Below are positions 57,212 through 64,000 of a stretch of DNA of 64,000 nucleotides, piece by piece. A program made the translations under genes and the position numbers. The first letter of the stretch is position 1. Each line of letters starts with the position of its first letter. The notes under the pieces were generated by a model, which made no database searches, was not told the DNA's origin, and worked only from the letters and a program-made list of their open reading frames with translations. Source of the DNA: Pseudomonas sp. TTU2014-080ASC (lineage in GTDB: Bacteria; Pseudomonadota; Gammaproteobacteria; Pseudomonadales; Pseudomonadaceae); NCBI RefSeq assembly GCF_001446935.1, contig NZ_LKKK01000011.1:186001-250000 (forward strand), written 5' to 3'.

Positions 57212-57240
57212 CTGGAGCGGGTGATGGGAATCGAACCCAC
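57212..57240 (-). repeat. Right attachment site (within tRNA-Gly)
   Basis: 29 bp identical to 50976-51004. It forms the 3' part of the intact tRNA-Gly; the 5' part continues into the chromosome. Confidence 0.92.
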
Positions 57241-57286
57241 GGCTCTAGCTTGGGAAGCTAGGGTATTACCATTATACGACACCCGC
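57213..57286 (-). tRNA. tRNA-Gly(CCC), integration target
   Basis: A 74-nt cloverleaf on the minus strand: acceptor GCGGGTG / CACCCGC, anticodon stem CTAGC/GCTAG with loop TTCCCAA (CCC), T arm GTGGGTTCGATTCCCAT, CCA encoded. The element restores the 3' end, so the gene stays functional. Confidence 0.95.
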
Positions 57287-57387
57287 AGAGGGTGCCCTTT
57301 ATACCGGAAGTCGTTGCCAAAAAGAAGCCCCGGCGTTTTTTGTCTGATCGGCGTCACAGTCTTAAGGCGTTGATTTATCAGCTGGTT

Positions 57388-58080
57388 TTAGCAGCTGGCG
57401 ATTTCGGCTGCGGTGAGCGGGCGGTATTGGCCGGGGGCGAGGTTTAGGTCTAGCTGGATTGTGCCCATGCTCAGGCGGTGCAGGCCGATGACTTTGTTCT
57501 GGAAGTGGCCGAACATGCGTTTGACCTGATGGTAGCGGCCTTCGTGCAGGGTGAGCAGGGCTTGATGGCTGCTAAGGATTTCCAGTTCGGCGGGCAGGGT
57601 GGTGAGGTCTTCGTAGGCGAAGTACAGGCCTTGGGCGAAGACTTCTACATATTCCGCTGTGATGGGTTGTTCGGTGTCGACGCGGTAGACCTTGCCCAAC
57701 CGGCTGCGCGGTTCGGTGAGGCGGCGAGACCATTGGCCGTCGTTGGTGATGATCAGTAAGCCGCTGGTGTTGAGGTCGAGCCGGCCAGCCAAATGCAGGT
57801 CGTGTTTATCCGGCTCATCCAGCAAATCCAGAACGGTGCGGTGCTCGGGGTGTTCGGTGGCGCTGACCACGCCGGCCGGTTTGTGCAGCATAAAGTAGCG
57901 GGCGGGTTTGCCGGCTTGCAGTACGGCGCCGTCCAACTCAACGCGGTTGAACTGGCTGATGCTGTACAGGCCATCGCTGACGGTTTCACCGTCGACCTGC
58001 ACGCGCCCTTCGAGCAATAACTGGCGGACTTTTTTGCGATTGAGGTGAGGTTGGCTGCTGAGCAGGCGATCCAGGCGCAT
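57388..58080 (-). CDS. rsuA: 16S rRNA pseudouridine(516) synthase family protein
   Basis: 230 residues: S4-like RNA-binding domain (MRLDRLLSSQPHLNRKKVRQLLLEGRVQVDG) followed by the pseudouridine-synthase domain with catalytic Asp in LAGRLDLNTSGLLI and the EGRYHQVKRMFGHFQNKVIGLHR block. The RsuA class, as opposed to RluB/E/F, is indicated by length and the Leu-Asp-Leu-Asn-Thr context. It is expressed together with the small Cys-rich gene 2 bp upstream. Confidence 0.93.
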   Translation of the reverse strand: MRLDRLLSSQPHLNRKKVRQLLLEGRVQVDGETVSDGLYSISQFNRVELDGAVLQAGKPARYFMLHKPAGVVSATEHPEHRTVLDLLDEPDKHDLHLAGRLDLNTSGLLIITNDGQWSRRLTEPRSRLGKVYRVDTEQPITAEYVEVFAQGLYFAYEDLTTLPAELEILSSHQALLTLHEGRYHQVKRMFGHFQNKVIGLHRLSMGTIQLDLNLAPGQYRPLTAAEIASC

Positions 58081-58082
58081 GG

Positions 58083-58304
58083 CTATTGGCTGTCGCTTTC
58101 AGCGGCTTTTTGCCCACGTGCGCAGGCGGGGCAGAGGCAGCTTGGTTCTGCGAGGTCGTCGGTCTGCTCGGGTAAGTGTTGTGGGTCGATGATCAGGTCA
58201 AAACACCAGCAATGGCTGACAGGAGCATCTACGCCTGCTTGGGCGCATTGGTTGCTTTTGCCGCAGCTCGGGCAGATGGCCGGGTTGTTGGACTGTTTGG
58301 ACAC
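58083..58304 (-). CDS. Small cysteine-rich CWC-type protein
   Basis: 73 residues with seven cysteines in zinc-ribbon-like pairs: CPSCGKSNQC near the N-terminus, HCWCFDL in the middle and CLCPAC near the end. This matches the cysteine-rich CWC family, of unknown function. It is probably a zinc-binding protein. The stop is 2 bp before the rsuA start, so the two form an operon; a role in RNA modification is possible only by association. Confidence 0.85.
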   Translation of the reverse strand: MSKQSNNPAICPSCGKSNQCAQAGVDAPVSHCWCFDLIIDPQHLPEQTDDLAEPSCLCPACARGQKAAESDSQ

Positions 58305-58577
58305 GATGGCATTCGGATGTTGCTGAGGATGGCGCGGATTGTAGCGTGCCAGGGTTTTTCTAGGAGGGGCTTTAGCCCTGAATTTCGGCGGAGCAGGTTA
58401 TGTGGTGGGCCTTCAAGGCTGAAGCCGTTCCACGGGGGCGGCCTTAAGCGCCTACCGATCGCTGGAATTTTTGTGTGTTGCGTCGCACTTATTTGTGGAA
58501 CGTATGTCTTAGTACTTGGGCGTTAGTCCCGGTTCCGACATAAGTCGGTGCCATCTCAGCGGTCTTAGGAGGCCGCC
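58305..58577. repeat. Intergenic stretch with REP-like elements
   Basis: 273 bp between the Cys-rich gene and the lipoprotein gene. It contains AGGAGGGGCTTTAGCCCTGAA (58363-58383) and, further on, CAAGGCTGAAGCCGTTCCACGGG, relatives of the pseudomonad REP (GGAGCGGCTTTAGCCGCGAA). No gene is seen. Confidence 0.55.
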
Positions 58578-58982
58578 ATGCGCTATTACCTGTTTTTGCC
58601 GATGTTGCTGGTGGGTTCTTTGACTGGCTGTGCTGTGTATGGCGGTGGCTATGGCCATTCCGGCTATGACTACGATCGTTCGTACCGTTCAGGTTATGAG
58701 GTGCGCAAATACCCGGTTTATGCGCTGCCACCACGTCATCAGTCGCGTTATTACGACTCCCGCCATAACGATTATCGCCAGCCGCCACGGCGTTATGCGC
58801 CACCGCCGCCGCCCCACAATGCCTATCGTCCACCGGTGCAGCGGGGGTGGGAGACTCCACGTCACCAGAACCCAGCGTGGGGCAACAGGTACGATCAGCG
58901 CAATATGCACCGCCCACCACCTCCGCCGCAGCGTCATGACAATCGTCGCGGTGAGATCAGGGGCTGGGAAAGCCGTCGCTAA
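58578..58982 (+). CDS. Small Tyr/Pro/Arg-rich lipoprotein
   Basis: 134 residues with a lipoprotein signal: MRYYLFLPMLLVGSLTGC, acylated Cys18 in the LTGC lipobox. The mature part is low-complexity, rich in Tyr, Gly, Arg and Pro (HSGYDYDRSYRSGYE; APPPPPHNAYRPP), without a fold I can name. GGAGG precedes the ATG. Its last 26 bases overlap the convergent LysR gene. Outer-membrane-associated, function unknown. Confidence 0.85.
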   Translation: MRYYLFLPMLLVGSLTGCAVYGGGYGHSGYDYDRSYRSGYEVRKYPVYALPPRHQSRYYDSRHNDYRQPPRRYAPPPPPHNAYRPPVQRGWETPRHQNPAWGNRYDQRNMHRPPPPPQRHDNRRGEIRGWESRR

Positions 58983-59880
58983 CAGCCTCGAAGAGCTGGT
59001 CATCCTGCAGGATTTCTGTGCGGATGGCCTGCGCTGCCGGTGACAGGCTGCGTCCGGCCCGGCTGATCAGGGCATAGGCTGAATAGCCCATCATTACTGC
59101 CGGCAACGGCAGGCAGGCGAGGCGGCCGGCCTGAACGTCTGCCGCGACCACATCCCACGGGGCCAAGCTCAGTACATCGCTGCTGGCAACCAGGGTTTTC
59201 AGCACCATAAAGTTGTCGCATTGAATGCTCAGGGGCTCTTCACGGACGCTTATCGCTTGCAGGGCTTTGCGCACCTCCTGCGGCAGTTGTGTGCTGGCCA
59301 TGGGGTATTCGAACAGGTCAGCCAGGCCCGGTTTGGCGACCTGCAGCAAGGGGTGTTCCGGGCGGCAGAAAATCACGCCTTGATAAGGTCGCAGCGGTTC
59401 CACTTTCAATTGCGGGTCGTCCAGCAGTTCGCGGCTGTCTGCGACAAACAGTTCCAGCGCGTCGTCCAAAAGCAGGTCGCGCAACTCCAGCCAGTTATTG
59501 ATTTGTAGCTTGATGCGCACCCTCGGGTAGCGCTTGGCCATGCGCCCTATGGCATTGGGGATCAGCCGCGCTGCCGGGTAAGGCCCGGAGCCCAGACGTA
59601 GCTCGCCAGCTTCGAGGTTGTCGAGCTGGCTGACAGCGTTCTTTAACTCGCGGCTGCCTGCGAGCAGGCGCTGAGCATGTTCCAGCACCAGTTCTCCGTG
59701 GGTGGTCAGGGCGATGCCCCGGCTGTGCCGGTCCAGCAGGCGACAGTCCAGCTGCGCTTCCAGTGCCTGGATGCTACGGCTCAGGGCGGGTTGGCTGAGG
59801 TGCACGGCATCGGCGGCGCGGGCAAAGTTGCCGTGTTCGGCAAGGGCGACAAAGTGGCGAAGCTGGCGAAGATCACTCAT
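58957..59880 (-). CDS. LysR-family regulator, SdsB1-like by position
   Basis: 307 residues: N-terminal winged helix (LRQLRHFVALAEHGNFARAADAVHLSQPALSRSIQALEAQL) and a LysR substrate-binding domain (about 90-300). It is divergent from the alkyl sulfatase gene across 94 bp that contain two ATGCAT boxes 22 bp apart. In P. aeruginosa the same layout is sdsB1-sdsA1, where the LysR protein activates the sulfatase gene. It is called by position; the inducer is unproven. Confidence 0.88.
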   Translation of the reverse strand: MSDLRQLRHFVALAEHGNFARAADAVHLSQPALSRSIQALEAQLDCRLLDRHSRGIALTTHGELVLEHAQRLLAGSRELKNAVSQLDNLEAGELRLGSGPYPAARLIPNAIGRMAKRYPRVRIKLQINNWLELRDLLLDDALELFVADSRELLDDPQLKVEPLRPYQGVIFCRPEHPLLQVAKPGLADLFEYPMASTQLPQEVRKALQAISVREEPLSIQCDNFMVLKTLVASSDVLSLAPWDVVAADVQAGRLACLPLPAVMMGYSAYALISRAGRSLSPAAQAIRTEILQDDQLFEAVSDGFPSP

Positions 59881-59887
59881 GAGTTTT

Positions 59888-59915
59888 ATGCATCACTCTT
59901 TGATTTGGAATGCAT
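59888..59915. promoter_or_regulatory. Paired ATGCAT boxes between LysR and sulfatase genes
   Basis: Palindromes ATGCAT at 59888-59893 and 59910-59915, 22 bp apart (two helical turns), 59 bp before the sulfatase ATG. Plausible binding site of the divergent LysR regulator. Confidence 0.45.
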
Positions 59916-59974
59916 TGGAATTATTGGTACGGAATGATCAGTCTGCCAAGGTCTAATAAATAGAGTGAGCAGCG

Positions 59975-61762
59975 ATGATTTCCATGAGCCGATTGGCCAT
60001 TGCCGTATTGAGTTTCAGCTGCGCTTTGGGCGCACACGCCGCTCTGCCAGCTGAGCAGATCAAACCCTCCGTTCACCCTGAACTAGCCGCCCACAGCAAA
60101 CTGTTTGCCCCGGACGTTTATAAGGTGGCGGATAACGTGTACTCCGCTGTGGGCTGGCAGTTGGGCAACGTGGTGATGATCGAAGCGCCGGAAGGCCTGA
60201 TCATCGTTGATACCGGCGAGTCGCTCAGCGAGTCGCGCAAGATCATGGCGGAGTTTCGCAAGATCACGGATAAGCCGGTCAAGGCGGTGATCTACACCCA
60301 CTTTCACCCGGACCATATCAACGGCGTGAAGGCGTTTGTCAGCGAAGAACAGGTGAAGAACGGCGAAGTGGAGATCATCGCCCACGACACGTTGCTGCAG
60401 AACGTGGTGGCGCAGGGCGCGCTGGTGGGCCCGATTCTGTCAGTGCGATCCGGTTACAGCTTTGGCGTGGCCTTGCCTGGGCCAGATCATGAGCAGATGA
60501 ATTCGGGCATCGGCCCGCTGGGCAAGGCCGAGGCGTCGAGTTTTATCGCGCCGACCCGCACCTTCAGCGACCGGCTGGATACCAACATTGCCGGGCTTGA
60601 TCTGCAGTTTTTGCATGTGCCCAGCGAAGCGCCGGACGAGATCGTCGTGTACCTGCCGGGCAACCGGGTGCTGGTCAGCGCCGAGGTGATTCAGGGGCCG
60701 ACACTGCCAAACATTCACACTCTGCGCGGCACGCGTTTCCGCGATCCGGTGTTGTGGGTAGAGAGCATCGACAAATTGCGCGACTTCAAAGCGGAGTACA
60801 TGGTACCGCTGCACGGCCGGCCGGTGTCTGGCGAGGAAAATGTGGAGGAAGTGCTGCGCATGGTGCGCGACGGCATCGCCTATATCCACGACCAGACCGT
60901 GCGCTGGATGAACAAGGGCCTGACCCCGGATGAGCTGGTGGAGAAGGTCAAACTGCCGCCGCATCTGGCCGGCTATACGCCGTATCTGCGCGAGTATTAC
61001 GGCACGGTGAAGCACAGCGTGCGGCAGATTTATAACGGCTATCTGGGCTGGTTCCAGGGCGATCCGGTGGCGCTTGATCCGCTGCCGCCGAAAGATAAAG
61101 CCGAGCGCCTGACAGCGCTGATGGGCGGGCGCGAGAAGGTCATGCTGGCGGCCGGGGAGAGCTACCTAAAAGGTGAGTATCAGTGGGCGGCGGAGCTGGC
61201 CAGTTACCTGATCCAGATTGATCCGCAGGACAAAATGGCCCGCGATATTAAGGCGCGTAGCTTCCGTAAGCTGGGCTACGCCAACATGAATATCAACTGG
61301 CGCAACTGGTACCTGATGAGCGCTATGGAGTTGGAGGGCAAGCTTGAAGGTGATGACGTGAAGAAGATGTCTGCCGATATGCGCAGCGCCTTCCTCTCAC
61401 CGGACATGCTGCGCAATTTCCCGGCTGAGGTGTTTTTGCAGAATTGGATCACCAGGGTTGATCCGGACAAAGCCAATAAAGTGCATATGAGCCTGGGCTT
61501 CAGCTTCCCGGATATCAATGAGGAATGGACGCTGGAAGTACGCCGTGGGGTGGCTCAACTGCATAAGGGCATTACTGATGGCACCACGCTCAGGTTGACC
61601 TTGGATAAGGCCTATCTGGATACCGTGATGAGTGGTGAGAACGGTTTGCTCAAAGGCGCGCTGTTGGGGGATGTGAAGATCGGCGGCAACCTGCTGGATT
61701 TGAAAACCTTCCTCGGCTGCTTTGATTTCAGTGAAGACGCGATTGCGCTGACGGTGCGCTAA
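59975..61762 (+). CDS. Alkyl sulfatase, metallo-beta-lactamase fold (SdsA1-like)
   Basis: 595 residues with a signal peptide (about MISMSRLAIAVLSFSCALGAHA). Binuclear zinc motif THFHPDH (H109, H111, D113, H114) in a metallo-beta-lactamase domain, followed by a helical dimerisation region (about 330-450) and a C-terminal SCP2-like domain that captures the alkyl chain. It hydrolyses alkyl sulfates such as SDS to sulfate and alcohol in the periplasm. It is somewhat shorter than PAO1 SdsA1, and the substrate range may differ. Divergent LysR regulator next door. Confidence 0.88.
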   Translation: MISMSRLAIAVLSFSCALGAHAALPAEQIKPSVHPELAAHSKLFAPDVYKVADNVYSAVGWQLGNVVMIEAPEGLIIVDTGESLSESRKIMAEFRKITDKPVKAVIYTHFHPDHINGVKAFVSEEQVKNGEVEIIAHDTLLQNVVAQGALVGPILSVRSGYSFGVALPGPDHEQMNSGIGPLGKAEASSFIAPTRTFSDRLDTNIAGLDLQFLHVPSEAPDEIVVYLPGNRVLVSAEVIQGPTLPNIHTLRGTRFRDPVLWVESIDKLRDFKAEYMVPLHGRPVSGEENVEEVLRMVRDGIAYIHDQTVRWMNKGLTPDELVEKVKLPPHLAGYTPYLREYYGTVKHSVRQIYNGYLGWFQGDPVALDPLPPKDKAERLTALMGGREKVMLAAGESYLKGEYQWAAELASYLIQIDPQDKMARDIKARSFRKLGYANMNINWRNWYLMSAMELEGKLEGDDVKKMSADMRSAFLSPDMLRNFPAEVFLQNWITRVDPDKANKVHMSLGFSFPDINEEWTLEVRRGVAQLHKGITDGTTLRLTLDKAYLDTVMSGENGLLKGALLGDVKIGGNLLDLKTFLGCFDFSEDAIALTVR

Positions 61763-61775
61763 TTCACGGTTGAAA

Positions 61776-61820
61776 CCGCTCCTACAGTGAATGGCCTGTG
61801 GGAGCGGCTTTAGCCGCGAA
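61776..61820. repeat. REP element
   Basis: CCGCTCCTACAG (61776-61787) and CTGTGGGAGCGG (61796-61807) inverted with one mismatch, running into GCGGC-TTTA-GCCGC. This is the classic Pseudomonas REP, between the sulfatase and the convergent small gene. Confidence 0.85.
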
Positions 61821-61842
61821 GCAGACGACGCTTGAGGTTGGC

Positions 61843-62169
61843 TTAGATCAGCCCGGCGTCTTCTTCGTTGATCAGGCGGTTCAGGCCGCCGAGTACGTCC
61901 CGCGCCTTGCTTCGGCCGATCAGCTTGCTCTGCGCGGCTTCTGGCAGGTCGGTGATGCTGACCACGCCTTTGCGGATCAATACGTCGATCAAGTCTTCCA
62001 GTACCCGGATCATATCCAGGTCACTTTGTTTTAGTTGCAGCAGGCTGTGCTGGGCGTACCAGGCTTGTGCTTCCGGGCTGTCGACTGCCAGCTCGCCGTT
62101 CATTCCAGCGAAAGGGGCTGTTTCTACCTGTTGGAGTGTGCCTTGTTCGTCGCGCTTTACGTACAGCAT
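61843..62169 (-). CDS. Conserved small protein of unknown function
   Basis: 108 residues: MLYVKRDEQGTLQQVETAPF.. then a helical part SDLDMIRVLEDLIDVLIRKGVVSITDLPEAAQSKLIGRSKAR. It is a Pseudomonas family sometimes mislabelled tryptophan synthase beta-like; nothing here resembles a synthase. It is cytoplasmic, with no signal. GGAG precedes the ATG. The neighbourhood (sulfatase, mmsB) is conserved from memory, with no functional clue. Confidence 0.8.
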   Translation of the reverse strand: MLYVKRDEQGTLQQVETAPFAGMNGELAVDSPEAQAWYAQHSLLQLKQSDLDMIRVLEDLIDVLIRKGVVSITDLPEAAQSKLIGRSKARDVLGGLNRLINEEDAGLI

Positions 62170-62359
62170 TAATCCGCTCCTTTTTATTCTGGACGGCCAG
62201 ACGGGCTATTAAGCGGCCTTGTTCTGGTACTAAATTGCAGGATTGCGTGAGTGTGTTTGCCCGGAGCGAGAAGCGCAATACACCTGACGGCTAAAAACAG
62301 AGGGATTGTGAAGAAAAGCAGCGCCCCGAGTGGCTCAGGACGCTGTGAATTTGCGGGTT

Positions 62360-63244
62360 TCAGTCAACAAACAATTGCTGCACGACAGAGAAGTCCTGCT
62401 TGCCTTTGCCCTGTTTCAGCAGCAGGCGGTACAGCTGCAAGGCGAGTGCGCCCATTGGCGTACTGCTGCCGCTGGCTTGTGCGGCCTCCTGGGCCAGGCC
62501 TAAATCTTTGGCCATCAGCTCGGCCATAAAACCGCCGCTGTAATTCTTCGAGGCCGGGGCGTTTTCCATCACGCCGGGCCAAGGGTTGTACTTTTCCAGC
62601 GTCCAGTTGCCGCCAGAGCTTTGCCGCATGATCTCGGCCAGCACAGCAGGATCAAGACCGTTGGCAACGCCCATGGCCATGGCTTCGGCAGTAGCGATCA
62701 TCTGCACGGCAAGCACCTGATTGTTGCAGACCTTGGCGACCTGACCGGCACCTTCTGGGCCTGCGTGGAAGATGTTTTTGCCCATGGCTTCGAACAGCGA
62801 GCGGGCTTTTTCCAATGTGCTGGCGGCACCGCCGATCATAAAGGTCAGGGTGCCGGCCGCAGCACCGCCGGTACCGCCGGAAACAGGTGCATCCAGCAGC
62901 TCAATGCCGCGCTCGCGAGCGGCGGCATGCACGCGGCGGGCAGCGTCCGGGGCGATGGTGGAGCACTCTAAAACCAGTGTTCCCGCAGGCAGTTTGCTGA
63001 GCAGGCCGTGATCGCCGAGATACAGCCCTTCAACATGGCGGCTAGCGGGCAGCATGCTGATCACGGCGCGGGCACCTTGGGCAGCGTCCTCGGCACTGCT
63101 GGCAGCGGTTGCGCCTTCAGCGGCCAGTTGCTCGACGGCGTTTTGTTGCAGGTCAAAGGCTTTAACTGCAAAACCAGCCTTGAGCAGGTTACGGGCCATG
63201 GGCAGGCCCATGTGGCCGAGGCCGATAAAGGCGATGTGGGTCAT
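62360..63244 (-). CDS. mmsB: 3-hydroxyisobutyrate dehydrogenase
   Basis: 294 residues, beta-hydroxyacid dehydrogenase family. NAD-binding GLGHMG (8-13), substrate-binding LLDAPVSGGTGGAAAGTLTFMIGG, and the catalytic lysine in GAGQVAKVCNNQ. It oxidises 3-hydroxyisobutyrate to methylmalonate semialdehyde in valine catabolism. It follows the hydrolase gene by 27 bp on the same strand, so substrate and product steps are adjacent. PAO1 has a relative at the same place (PA0743 from memory) that also acts on L-serine, so specificity is not certain. Confidence 0.9.
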   Translation of the reverse strand: MTHIAFIGLGHMGLPMARNLLKAGFAVKAFDLQQNAVEQLAAEGATAASSAEDAAQGARAVISMLPASRHVEGLYLGDHGLLSKLPAGTLVLECSTIAPDAARRVHAAARERGIELLDAPVSGGTGGAAAGTLTFMIGGAASTLEKARSLFEAMGKNIFHAGPEGAGQVAKVCNNQVLAVQMIATAEAMAMGVANGLDPAVLAEIMRQSSGGNWTLEKYNPWPGVMENAPASKNYSGGFMAELMAKDLGLAQEAAQASGSSTPMGALALQLYRLLLKQGKGKQDFSVVQQLFVD

Positions 63245-63271
63245 TATTATTCTCCTGCCGGTTGCGGTGGT

Positions 63272-64000
63272 TTACAGGTCCGCCAGTGGATGGGGACCGT
63301 CCCAGACGGGTTGGAAGTGCGCTTCGATTACGCCGCTGGCGATGTTGGCGACATCCGGCCAGTGCCAGTGCGGTGTCTGGTCTTTGTCGATCAGGCGGGC
63401 ACGTACGCCTTCCGGGAACTCCGGGTGGCGGCAGCAGTTCAGGCTCATGGCGTATTCCATGCGGAACACGTCGGCGAGCGACAGGTGCCGGGCGCGTTTG
63501 ATCTGTTCCCAAACCAGATGTGCTGTCAGCGGTGAGCCGCCTGCAAGGGTTTTGGCGGCGCGTGCGAGCAGGGCGTCTTCGTCGTCTTTCAAGTCTGTCA
63601 GCGCCTGCCAGCAGTGGACCAGATCCGGCTGATCGAGCAATGCGTCGATGCGTTCGCGGCGTGGCAGCCACTGGGCGTCCGGCAACGCTGGGCGGGCATC
63701 ATTTTCAAGGGCTTTGAGCAGGCTGTGCAGCTGCGCTTGCGGGTTATCGCGCCAGTTCAGCTGAGTCAGGCCGTCGATCAGGTCGTCTTGCTGAGTATCG
63801 AGCAGCACGCGGTCGGCCAGGTTCAAATCCAGCGCGTCGCGAGCATTGATGGTGCTGGCAGTCAGGCCGAGGAACAGGCCGAGCTTGCCTGGCAGGCGGG
63901 CGAGGAACCAGCTGCCGCCCACATCCGGGTACAGGCCGATGTTTACCTCCGGCATGCCGAGGCGGCTGCCCGGCGTGACGATGCGGATGCCCGCGCCTTG
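63272..64000 (-). CDS. 3-hydroxyisobutyryl-CoA hydrolase (5' end outside window)
   Basis: Crotonase-fold thioesterase releasing 3-hydroxyisobutyrate from its CoA ester, the step before MmsB. The last 242 residues are visible, with the frame open to the window edge. The block VTPGSRLGMPEVNIGLYPDVGGSWFLARLPG is characteristic of HIBCH-type proteins and distinguishes them from enoyl-CoA hydratases. The C-terminal ADVFRMEYAMSLNCCRHPEFPEGVRARLIDKDQTPHW is also typical. First gene of the pair with mmsB. Confidence 0.92.
   Translation of the reverse strand, partial: QGAGIRIVTPGSRLGMPEVNIGLYPDVGGSWFLARLPGKLGLFLGLTASTINARDALDLNLADRVLLDTQQDDLIDGLTQLNWRDNPQAQLHSLLKALENDARPALPDAQWLPRRERIDALLDQPDLVHCWQALTDLKDDEDALLARAAKTLAGGSPLTAHLVWEQIKRARHLSLADVFRMEYAMSLNCCRHPEFPEGVRARLIDKDQTPHWHWPDVANIASGVIEAHFQPVWDGPHPLADL

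Larger units (their letters stand above)
50976..57240. mobile_element. Pf-type (inovirus-related) integrative element in tRNA-Gly, lacking virion genes
   Basis: A 6.3-kb segment bounded by identical 29-bp repeats of the tRNA-Gly 3' end. From the right end inward: tyrosine integrase, Pf-type replication initiator, an unassigned protein, four overlapping small genes including HTH and ribbon-helix-helix proteins, two palindromic operators, a divergent regulator, a membrane-anchored unknown protein, and an AT-rich left part with unknown genes. No recognisable major coat, ssDNA-binding, adsorption (CoaA) or Zot-like assembly gene is present. It is either a degenerate inovirus or a satellite using a helper Pf phage. 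Confidence 0.85.

Overview
The window looks like the chromosome of a Pseudomonas-lineage gammaproteobacterium. Evidence is the AST (aru) arginine-catabolism operon followed by alaS, lysC and csrA/rsmA with tRNA-Ser and tRNA-Arg genes, an AmrZ-type ribbon-helix-helix regulator, Pseudomonas-style REP hairpins, and a Pf-type element in a tRNA-Gly beside an rsuA / alkyl sulfatase / 3-hydroxyisobutyrate dehydrogenase neighbourhood. From memory, that last order matches the Pf4 side of P. aeruginosa PAO1. Gene starts were chosen from ribosome binding sites and family N-termini. Functions are family assignments made by reading, not by database search.

Layout. 1-6866: the 3' part of the aru/ast operon (aruC, F, G, D, B, a small His-tailed protein, aruE), converting arginine through succinylated intermediates to glutamate and succinate. 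6955-13085: threonine aldolase, alaS, lysC, rsmA, tRNA-Ser(GCT) and three identical tRNA-Arg(ACG) in a 145-bp tandem array. 13083-15798: a BamE-like envelope protein, the MgtE Mg2+ transporter and AmrZ. 16065-26774: a complete C-P lyase operon (phnC-N, phnP) behind a likely Pho box, with an internal attenuator between phnD and phnE. 26787-33374: Lrp-type regulator, fused indolepyruvate ferredoxin oxidoreductase, a GNAT protein, tRNA-Arg(CCT) and gdhA. 33452-34527: gene-free composite repeats and REP hairpins.

34528-46219 (minus strand): one transcription unit running AA10 lytic polysaccharide monooxygenase (GbpA-like) -> cytochrome b561 -> complete type II secretion genes gspC-M. A BvgS/EvgS-like hybrid kinase and its LuxR-type regulator lie directly upstream. 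This suggests a self-contained polysaccharide (chitin?) attack module: sensor, secreted copper oxidase, a candidate electron-transfer cytochrome, and the secretion machine.

50976-57240: a 6.3-kb integrative element between 29-bp direct repeats of the tRNA-Gly(CCC) 3' end. It has a Pf-type integrase and replication initiator, a stack of tiny DNA-binding proteins, a divergent regulator with two palindromic operators, and an AT-rich segment with unknown genes, but no recognisable coat or Zot/assembly genes. It looks like a Pf-family satellite or a stripped inovirus. 57388-64000: rsuA, a small Cys-rich protein, a lipoprotein, a divergent LysR / alkyl sulfatase pair, a small conserved protein, and the valine-catabolism genes mmsB and 3-hydroxyisobutyryl-CoA hydrolase, the last cut by the window end.
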